Shown piece by piece: positions 1 through 7,400 of a DNA stretch of 64,000 bases. Every line of letters begins with the position of its first letter. Position 1 is the stretch's first letter. The notes under the pieces were generated by a model. It did not search any database. It saw only the letters and a program-made list of their open reading frames with translations, and had not been told where the DNA came from. The DNA is taken from NCBI GenBank assembly GCA_031376285.1, contig JANMDN010000048.1, forward strand, positions 1 to 64,000, written 5' to 3'. This stretch comes from JANMDN01 sp031376285. Lineage in GTDB: Bacteria > Actinomycetota > Thermoleophilia > Miltoncostaeales > Miltoncostaeaceae. The position numbers were made by a program, and so were the translations under genes.

Positions 1-2
1 TG

Positions 3-845
3 ACCTCAGTCGCGGCAGCCGCCCTGGGGCGCGGGTTGCGTCCGGACGAGCGGACCGCGCTTCACTCGGCTCTGGACTCGACGACGGCGAGGTACGCGAC
101 GCGGGAGGTCACGATCCCGGATCTCGTCGAGACGCTCCTCCAGCCCGACGACCAGCTCGCCGCGTCGGTCGCGATGACCACCGCAGAGACCCTTGGTGCG
201 GTCCGGGAGGTCGCCCTCGCGCTTCGGGAACTGTGCACCGGGGCGCTCAGGGGAATGTTCGACGCGCCGACGAGTCCGTCCCTGAACCTGGACGCCCCGG
301 TCGTTGTGCTCGATATGAGCGCCCTGCTCTCCTCGTCTCCGGTTGCGCTTGCGGTGTTGATGGCGTGTGCGACGGCGTGGCTTCGGGCGATCATCGACAG
401 CGAAACCGGCACCTCGGGCCGCCAACGGATCGTGGTCGTCGATGAGGCCTGGCGAGTCCTCTCATCCTTGGGGGTGGGTGAGTGGTTGCAGCAGAGCTTC
501 AAGCTCTCCCGCGGTCTCGGCGTGCAGAACGTGATCGTCATGCACCGCCTCTCGGACCTCCAAGCCACCGGCGCTGAGGGCAGCCGCGAAGTCCGACTCG
601 CCGAGGGCCTCCTGGCTGACGCGGAGACGAAGGTGATCTACGCCCAACCCCAAGACCAGATCCCAAGGACCCGGGAACTTCTCGGCCTGACCGACACCGA
701 AGCCGTCCTCCTCCCAACACTCGCCCGGGGGTGGGCGCTTTGGAAGGTCGGCCGCAGGTCGTTCCTTGTGCAGCACCGTCTCGCCCCGCTTGAACAGCAG
801 ATCGTCAATACAGACCAAAAAATGTCCGAAAGGCACCCAGCGTGA
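3..845 (+). CDS. VirB4/TraC-type conjugation ATPase, C-terminal part (cut by window edge)
   Basis: The reading frame is open to the first base, so this is the C-terminal end of a longer protein. It carries a Walker B-like strand (RIVVVDEAWRVL, near 430-460) followed by a stretch typical of VirB4/TraC ATPases, in which an ATPase scans for fellow helicase-like residues (SRGLGVQNVIVMHRLSD) and ends with FLVQHRL. VirB4 ATPases energise type IV secretion pilus assembly and DNA transfer at the inner membrane. Its stop codon overlaps the GTG start of the next gene by 4 nt (GTGA at 842-845), so it is translationally coupled to the VirD4-type coupling protein, as in actinobacterial conjugation modules. 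The Walker A part lies left of the window, so the family call rests on the C-terminal half and on context. Confidence 0.8.
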   Translation, partial: TSVAAAALGRGLRPDERTALHSALDSTTARYATREVTIPDLVETLLQPDDQLAASVAMTTAETLGAVREVALALRELCTGALRGMFDAPTSPSLNLDAPVVVLDMSALLSSSPVALAVLMACATAWLRAIIDSETGTSGRQRIVVVDEAWRVLSSLGVGEWLQQSFKLSRGLGVQNVIVMHRLSDLQATGAEGSREVRLAEGLLADAETKVIYAQPQDQIPRTRELLGLTDTEAVLLPTLARGWALWKVGRRSFLVQHRLAPLEQQIVNTDQKMSERHPA

Positions 846-2527
846 CCACCCGCGAGCAACCCCGCCCCGCCCCGGACAACTCCACCCTCCAGAACGCCGG
901 CCTCGCACTCATGGGCACGGTCCTCGCCCTGGGTGGCCTGGTGTGGGCGACCGGGCAGCTCGCCGGGCGTCTCGCGTCCGGCAAGTGGCCGAGGATCGCA
1001 TTCTCAGAGATCCCACCGGTCCTCGGGCGCCTCCCCCACCACCTGTCTGACCCTGGGTCGGCGTGGCCGCCGAGGGCTGCCCGCCTCCTGCCCGGCCCGA
1101 TCGGCTTCTACTCGGCACTGGCCCTGATGGTGCTCGCCGCTGCAGCGTTCGGCGGCCTCGCGTGGCGTATCTTGCACGGGACGAACGGCGTTGGCCGCGC
1201 GGTGCCCGATACGCGTGGGGCGCGTTGGGCGCGAGCAGCCGACCTGCGGGACCTGCTCGCGATTGCGCCCCGCGCTGGTCGGATCACGTTAGGCCGCTTC
1301 GGAAACCGCTTGGTGCTCGCGGAGCCTCGCGGGTCGCTTCTTGTGTTCGGTCCGACCCAAACCGGCAAGACAACCGGTCTTGCGATCCCTGCGATCCTCG
1401 AATGGCAGGGACCCGTGATCTGCACCACCGTCAAGTCCGACCTCCTGCGAGACACCCACGGGGCGCGTGCTACGCGCGACGGAGAGGTCTTTGTCTTCGA
1501 TCCAACCCAAGCGACCGGGAGGGCGGGCAACACCTGGTCGCCGCTCGGACAAGCCGCGACGTGGTGGGGAGCCCAGGAAGTCGCCGTCGCCCTGACAAGC
1601 GTCGCCGAAGTCGCCGGGGCAAGCGCCTCAGATGTCCGGATCTGGCAGGGCGTCGCGGCGAAACTCCTCGCCCCGATCCTCCACGCCGCGGCCCTTGGCG
1701 GCCGGACCATGAGCGACGTCGTCCGTTGGATCGATACCCAAGACCACCGCGAGCCGACCGAGATCCTCAGCTCGCTCGAATCGTTGTTTCCGCTCAATGC
1801 CCTTCGGGCGACGGTCAACCGTGAAGCGAAGGCACGCGGTGGGGCGTACATGACCGCAGAAGTCGCGCTTGCCGCCTACCAGGACCCCCGCGTCCAAGAA
1901 ACCGCCCGATCGTGTGAAATCACCCCGGAGGTTCTCCTTGATGGGCGCGAGCACACCCTCTACATTTGCGCGCCGTCTCACGACCAGGCTCGGCTGCGGC
2001 CGCTGCTTGTGACGCTGATCAACCAGTTCACAAGTGCGTGCGCGACCCGGGAACAACAAGCCGGTACTCCCCTTGACCCACCACTTCTCCTGGTCCTTGA
2101 TGAGGCGGCAAACATCGCGCCCCTGCCGAACCTCCCGGCGCTCTGCTCCAGTGCCGCGGTGCACGGCATCCAACTGGTCACCGTTTTCCAGGACCTCGCC
2201 CAAGTCCGCGCGACCTACGGACACGACCAAGCGAAAACGATCGTCTCGAACCACTTCGCCCAACTGTTCCTCGGGGCGAGTTCCGACCCCGACACCCTCG
2301 AACACGCCGCCCGCATCATCGGTGACGCGCAGGAACAGCAGACCTCCATGACCGCTGACAGCGGTGGCCGGAGTTCAATGACCAAGAGCACCCGCAACCG
2401 GCAGCTCCTGCCGCCCGACGGCCTGCGACGACTCCCGCGCGGTACCGCGGTGCTCCTTTACCGGGAGCTTCCTGCCGTGCTCCTTCGCCTCCGACCCTGG
2501 TACCAGGAGCGCTCTCGCCACGTATAG
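842..2527 (+). CDS. VirD4/TraD-type type IV coupling protein (TraM-recognition ATPase)
   Basis: About 561 residues. Two hydrophobic segments lie near the N-terminus (about residues 15-35 and 85-105), then a Walker A motif GPTQTGKT near residue 170 and a Walker B strand LLLVLDEAANIAPLP near residue 415. That Walker B region, followed by a conserved glutamine-rich stretch (VTVFQDLAQVRATYG), is characteristic of coupling proteins, which dock the relaxase-DNA complex to the type IV secretion channel and pump DNA. The GTG start overlaps the stop of the VirB4-type gene. With the MobF relaxase at 10-13 kb, the element encodes the core of a conjugation system. The gene looks intact and ends 190 bp before IS debris. 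Confidence 0.9.
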   Translation: MTTREQPRPAPDNSTLQNAGLALMGTVLALGGLVWATGQLAGRLASGKWPRIAFSEIPPVLGRLPHHLSDPGSAWPPRAARLLPGPIGFYSALALMVLAAAAFGGLAWRILHGTNGVGRAVPDTRGARWARAADLRDLLAIAPRAGRITLGRFGNRLVLAEPRGSLLVFGPTQTGKTTGLAIPAILEWQGPVICTTVKSDLLRDTHGARATRDGEVFVFDPTQATGRAGNTWSPLGQAATWWGAQEVAVALTSVAEVAGASASDVRIWQGVAAKLLAPILHAAALGGRTMSDVVRWIDTQDHREPTEILSSLESLFPLNALRATVNREAKARGGAYMTAEVALAAYQDPRVQETARSCEITPEVLLDGREHTLYICAPSHDQARLRPLLVTLINQFTSACATREQQAGTPLDPPLLLVLDEAANIAPLPNLPALCSSAAVHGIQLVTVFQDLAQVRATYGHDQAKTIVSNHFAQLFLGASSDPDTLEHAARIIGDAQEQQTSMTADSGGRSSMTKSTRNRQLLPPDGLRRLPRGTAVLLYRELPAVLLRLRPWYQERSRHV

Positions 2528-2614
2528 CTCATCGGCCGACATCACGAACCCTGCCTGGATTCATGAGTAGCGGTCATCGGCGCCCCAGGGCGAGTGGTCC
2601 GTCTGCTGCGGGAT

Positions 2615-2669
2615 TGTCGGCGCCGCGTGAATAATCACCCACCTGTGCCGGTTGAAAGGTCACCTACTT
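2615..2669. repeat. IS21-type terminal repeats (left end remnant)
   Basis: A TGTCGGCG end is followed by two similar 17-nt direct repeats at 2628-2644 (TGAATAATCACCCACCT) and 2653-2669 (TGAAAGGTCACCTACTT). Multiple subterminal repeats of this TGAA..TCACC type are usual at IS21-family ends. The transposase remnant starts 70 bp downstream. No right end is visible in the window. Confidence 0.55.
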
Positions 2670-2741
2670 TGGGGGCTTGAGGGCGGGCAGCAACTGGCGG
2701 CGAATCCCGTCTGATCGACCTTGATCGGGTGGGAGGAAGCG

Positions 2742-3182
2742 ATGGTGAGTGTGGAGCAGTGGGCGCAGATCCGGCGGGCGCATTTCATCGAGGGGGTCGG
2801 CATCCGGGCGCTTGCTCGGCGTACCGGTCTTGATCGCCAGACGATCCGTCGTTGGTTGCGCTCGGATGAGCCTCCTCGGTATGAGCGTGCCGCGGTTGTT
2901 GGGAAGCTCGAGCTCTACAGGGAGGAGATCCACCGGCTGTTGGGTGAGGACGGGCGGCTTCCGGCGACGCGGATCCGGGAGTTGATCGCCGATCAGGGCT
3001 GTGGGGTGGCCGCTCGATCCTGGAGGCGTATCTGCGTGAGGTGCGACCGTTGTTTGCGCCGCCGCCGCGCACGTTTCAGCGGACGTTGTATCGACCCGGG
3101 GAGATCGGCCAGTTCGACTTGTGGGAGCCGAGCCGCCCGGTACCGGTCGGCCACGGCCAGCTGCGCCGCGGCTGGGTCGTGG
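2742..3182 (+). pseudogene. istA: IS21-family transposase IstA, frameshifted and truncated
   Basis: The ATG at 2742 has a strong ribosome site (GGGAGGAAG). The N-terminal helix-turn-helix reads EGVGIRALARRTGLDRQTI then RRWLRSDEPPRYER, as in IstA. Near position 3003 the frame changes by one base: the expected continuation (GRSILEAYLREVRPLF, then YRPGEIGQFDLWEPS with the first catalytic Asp region) is read in another frame up to about 3180. The gene then stops abruptly at a junction with IS3-type sequence starting near 3183. IstB and the rest of IstA are absent, so the element cannot transpose on its own. Confidence 0.85.
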
Positions 3183-3248
3183 TGAGGTTGGCTGGGTTCG
3201 ACGGAGTCCTTTTTTCCGGGGATGCTTCCCTGGACGGGAGGAGCCCTG

Positions 3249-3397
3249 ATGGGTAGATCAAGCAAGTACTCGCAGAGTTGCGTGAGCGCAGTCTCCGGCT
3301 TGCGATGGAGTCGGGTCGGCCGATCTCGCGGGTCGCGGCTGATCTCGGTGTGAACGCTGAGACGTTGCGGACGTGGGTACGCCGAGCGGGAGGCTGA
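3249..3397 (+). pseudogene. IS3-family orfA fragment (frameshifted)
   Basis: A short open stretch after GGGAGGAG + ATG reads MGRSSKYS, then shifts frame near 3271 and continues LRERSLRLAMESGRPIS..VAADLGVNAETLRTWVRRAG to a stop at 3395. This is the helix-turn-helix OrfA of IS3-type elements, which normally overlaps an orfB encoding the DDE catalytic domain. No orfB follows: the sequence runs straight into a copy of rhs sequence at 3411. The fragment is therefore a rearrangement scar. Confidence 0.75.
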
Positions 3398-3410
3398 TGC
3401 CGGAACGCGT

Positions 3411-3514
3411 CGACAGGGTCGTTGTGCTCTTTGTTCTCGACGGTGGTGAGGCGTCCGGATGGGTCGTAGGTTCGGTTCTCGACGTGGCCGTTGCCGGAGG
3501 GGAGGGTCTTTGTG
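3411..3514 (-). repeat. Displaced copy of an internal rhs segment
   Basis: These 104 bases match 6005-6110 inside the rhs gene with only one substitution and one 2-nt deletion by eye. The encoded peptide on the minus strand begins KTLPSGNGHVE and continues RTYDPSGRLTTVENK, as in the intact gene. It lies between an IS3 orfA fragment and the candidate immunity gene, on the same strand as rhs. It is a remnant of a second rhs copy or of a tip-exchange event. Confidence 0.85.
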
Positions 3515-3547
3515 CGCCACGAGCGCCGCGCAGCGACGTTGCATCGA

Positions 3548-4222
3548 CTACGGTTTCTGCCGGGGTCGCGATCCCGGTTCATCCATCCACTGTAGGACGC
3601 GTTCGCGGAACTCTCTCGCCGTCTCAACTGCCAATGCATCGCCCTTCACGAGGAACTCCTCGATCCGGGCCTGAAGCACTTGATCGGCCTCTTCCCTCCT
3701 ACCGAGCGCCGCAAGGGCAAGCGCAACCTGCACACCGTCGGCAAGATGAGCCGTTTCCTTTCTCGCTGCAACCTGCGTGATGGAGCGTTCAGGATCCGAG
3801 GCCAGGCGCCCGAGCCAGGGGAGCGCCTCTCCACGGACGGCACCAAGGAGCTGCTCCAGGAGGGGTCCAGAATCGGCACCGAGAACCATCCGGAACGTCA
3901 CGCGCCTATCCGGCTGTACCAAAGACTCAAGGTTCGTCCAAAAGGTCGCCGGGCCAGCCTTCCAGTTGGTCTCCCCGAGCAGCCACACTTGGATTCGAGC
4001 AATCGCCCTGTACGCGACGGCGAGGGCAGGCTTTAAGACAATCTCGCCAGTCTCGGGGATGAACGTCACCCGAGGAGTGAGCCTCGACAGGCTGAGTCCT
4101 GAGTACGTCTTCTCATAGGCCTGGCGCGAACTGACCTCTCGGAAGCCCTCGGAGAACAGCAGTTCCTCAGTTGGTGCCAACACCTGCCGGACAATCCGGT
4201 CGACGTCCGAGCCAGCCATCAC
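3548..4222 (-). CDS. Hypothetical protein, candidate Rhs immunity protein
   Basis: This 224-residue protein has no family I recognise. It has no signal peptide and no membrane segment, and looks like a soluble mixed alpha/beta N-terminal part (RVTFIPETGEIVLKPAL, about residues 50-75) followed by a helical C-terminal part (LADGVQVALALAALGRREEA, about residues 160-180). It sits immediately downstream of the Rhs gene on the same strand, with a 204-bp gap containing nothing I can identify. By position it is the natural candidate for the protein neutralising the Rhs C-terminal nuclease-like tip, since immunity genes normally follow the tip directly. That role is inferred from context only. An N-terminal ATGATG gives two possible starts. 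Confidence 0.7.
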   Translation of the reverse strand: MMAGSDVDRIVRQVLAPTEELLFSEGFREVSSRQAYEKTYSGLSLSRLTPRVTFIPETGEIVLKPALAVAYRAIARIQVWLLGETNWKAGPATFWTNLESLVQPDRRVTFRMVLGADSGPLLEQLLGAVRGEALPWLGRLASDPERSITQVAARKETAHLADGVQVALALAALGRREEADQVLQARIEEFLVKGDALAVETAREFRERVLQWMDEPGSRPRQKP

Positions 4223-4426
4223 GGTTTCGGTCCCTGAATGCGGGGTTCTGGATGGCGCTTTATTAGCAGCTCCTCATTAGTCGGTGGTGGCGCAAGAAAC
4301 GGTCGGGTCGGACGCAAACCGAAGGCTTGCCCGAATCGGCGGCCATTTCGGCAATGGGCTCTTCCATCATCGAGCGGCCTTAGTTCAGCATGTCCGTCGA
4401 GCGTTGTCCAATCCGGCTGTCGCAAT

Positions 4427-7400
4427 TCAACGAACGAAAATCGGGACTGGTCGGACCGCAGGACTTGGTGCCCGGCTTGGTGACGGTGCGCCTTTGCCCC
4501 CTCCCAAGAAGGAGATGAATGGGTTGTCACACGCGATGGATGCTGCCAGGCCGCAGCCGCCGGACCCAGAACCTGGTGGTGGAATATCTGGTCCCTGACC
4601 TTCCTTGGTGTCGACAAGCTTGCCGAAGGCGACTTGCTTTGTCTTATCGTCAGCTCGCACGCCCTCGACGAAACGAGTCGTCGCTTCGACGTTTCCAAAG
4701 AGTCCGACCTTCCTTGCGTTCGCGCCAGTGAACTCGCCTCCATACCTTATGAAATCAAGAAGCTTCTGCTGCGAACCCACGGTTGCTTTCGCCAGGTTGG
4801 TCTTAACCTCAGAGAAGGTGAGCGCGCCCTTGTTTACTCCCTTCTTGATCTCGCTGACTAGGTCAATCTGAATGCGGATGATGCGACCGTTGGCATTGCG
4901 CTGGAAGTTCCCGTCCTTGTCTCTGAGTTTGATGCTGATTCGCGCACCCTTGAACTCGCGATCTGCACGCCCGCGCAGTGCCTGCTCGGCAAGATCTTCG
5001 CCGCGCCTCCCAGTCGCCTGACTTGCAGCACCGCCCTTCTTCCCCTTCTTGTTCGAGCCCTTTTCAAGGCGCCGTGGTGTGAGTCCACTTGGGTCAGTCA
5101 AGCGCGTCGGGTCGGCCTCCGCGTAGCTATAGGAGCCGACGTATGGTCTGGATCGCTCAGCTTCGACCGGATCAGTCGCAAGGAAGCGTCCGGTGATGGG
5201 GTCGTATTGGCGGGCGCGTAGGTAGTATTCGTTGGTTTCGGTGTCGAGGTATTCGCCGGTGTAGCGGGTGTTGTTGATGGGGGCGGAGCCGACGACTTTG
5301 GTGGTGGCGAGGGCTGCGCCGTATGGTTCGTAGGTGTAGCGCCATTGGGCTGCGCCGGTGGCGCTTGTGATGTCGGTGACCGATCCGATGGGGTCTTGGT
5401 GGTACCACCAAGTGGCGGTTGCGGTGGTTTGGTATGCGAGGGGGTCGCCTGCGGGGCCGTGGATGTAGCGGCGGGTTAGGGCGTTTGCGTTGGTGCGTTC
5501 GAGGATGAGCTCTGGGAGGGGTTGTTGGGTGTCCCAGGCGTAGCGGGTGTTGATGGTGGCACCGGTGGCCCGGGTGAAGCGTTTCCCTGACCCGTCGTAG
5601 GTGTAGTTGGTGGTTGTTGCGCCGGAGGTGGTGCTTCGCATCCGGTTTTCGAGGTCCCAGGTGTATGAACGTGCTCCTGCTGCGGTCTGGTTGCCGTCTG
5701 CGTCGTAGGTGTAGTTCGTGGTTGTCCCACCGGCGACGGTTTGGGTGAGCTGGTCGGATGCGTTGTAGGTGTAGGTGGTGGTGCCGTTGGGCGGTGTCTG
5801 GGCTCTGACCTGGGTGAGGCGGTTGCCGACGGGGTCGTAGGTGTATGTGACGTTTTTTGCGGCCCCGGTGCATGACGCGGCTTGGCACCATTTTGTGAGG
5901 CGATCAGCGGCGTCGTAGAGGAAAGCTTCGTTTGTGGTGGTGGTGCCCCGGAGGGTCGCGATCAGGGTGGGATTTCCGACGGGGTCGAGTGTTCGGGTGA
6001 ACTTCGACAGGGTCGTTGTGCTCTTCTTGTTCTCGACGGTGGTGAGGCGTCCGGATGGGTCGTAGGTTCGGGTCTCGACGTGGCCGTTGCCGGAGGGGAG
6101 GGTCTTTGTGGTTTGGCGGCCTGCGGCGTCGTAGCCGTAGTTTGTGGTGAGGGTGCCCCTAGTGATTTGGGTGACGCGTCCGTCGTCGTCGAAGGTCGCG
6201 GTGACGGCGGTGGAGTCGGGGTAGGTTCGGGTGGTGATGTTGCCGTCGGGGTCGTAGCCGTAGCTGAGCGTCCCGGTCGCTGGGCGGGCGACGCTTGTGA
6301 GGCGGTCTGCGTTGTCGTAGCCGTAGGTTTCTGTGCCTTGGCCGTCGATCATGCTGGTGCGGCGTCCGGCGTTGTCGTAGGTGTAGGTGACGTTCGGGGT
6401 GAGGGTGCCACCGTAGGTGGTGCCGGTTTGGCGCCCGACGCGGTCATAGGCCTTGGTGATCGTCCCCGTCGCGGGTGTAGCGGATGCGTTGGCGCGGGCG
6501 GTCACGATCGTCTGTTGGGCACCGTCGGGGTTGTAGGTGTAGTTCCACTTTTGGGCGGTCGGGGAGAGTTCCTGGGTGACGCGCGCGGCGAGGTCGTAGC
6601 TTGTCGCGGTGACGTGGTTGTTTGGGTCGGTTCGGGCGGTGATGTTGCCGGTGTCGTCGAGGGTGTAGACCGTCGAGAGCTTCCCGTTCACGCACGCCGG
6701 CCCGCTTGTGCAGGTTGGCGCGTCGGGGCCGGTCACTGAGGTGAGTCGGTCAAGGGCGTCGTAGCCGTAGCGCGTGACGCGACCGTTCGCGTCGGTCTCG
6801 GTCGCGAGATTGCCGTCGCGATCGAAGGTCCGGTTGGTGGTGTGGTTGAGCGGGGACTTGACCTGGGTTTGGTTGCCGTCCGGGTCGTGGGTGTAGGTCG
6901 TGGTGTAGGTCGCGGGGGTCCCACCGGTGACGTTGCCGAGCGGCTCGACCATCGTGGCCGTCTCGTCGTCGTCGCTATAGCTCCATGTTGTCTTCCCGTT
7001 GAGCGGGAGGGTCTGGCTTGTCCGGTTGCCGTTGGGGTCGTAGGCGAAGGTCGTGACCTTGTTGCGGGCGGAGGTGATCGTCTGGACGCGGTTGAGGTTG
7101 TCGTAGGAGCGCTGGACGGTGTTTGACAGCGCGTCCTGGACGCTTGTGATGTTGCCTCCGGAGTCGTAGCCGGTCGTTGTGGCGTGGTTGAGCGAGTCGG
7201 TCACGACCGTTGGCCGGTCCTCGACGTCGTACGTTGTCGTGGTCGGGGCGCCCGTCGGGTTGGTGACGATAGTCCGGTTGGCGTTCGGGTCGTAGGCGTA
7301 GGTCCACGTGTAGTCGCTTGCCGTGGCACCGGAGACGTTCCCGCGGGGGGTCGTCATGGAGACCATCCGCCCAGCGTCGTCGAAGGTGTAGGTCGTCTTA

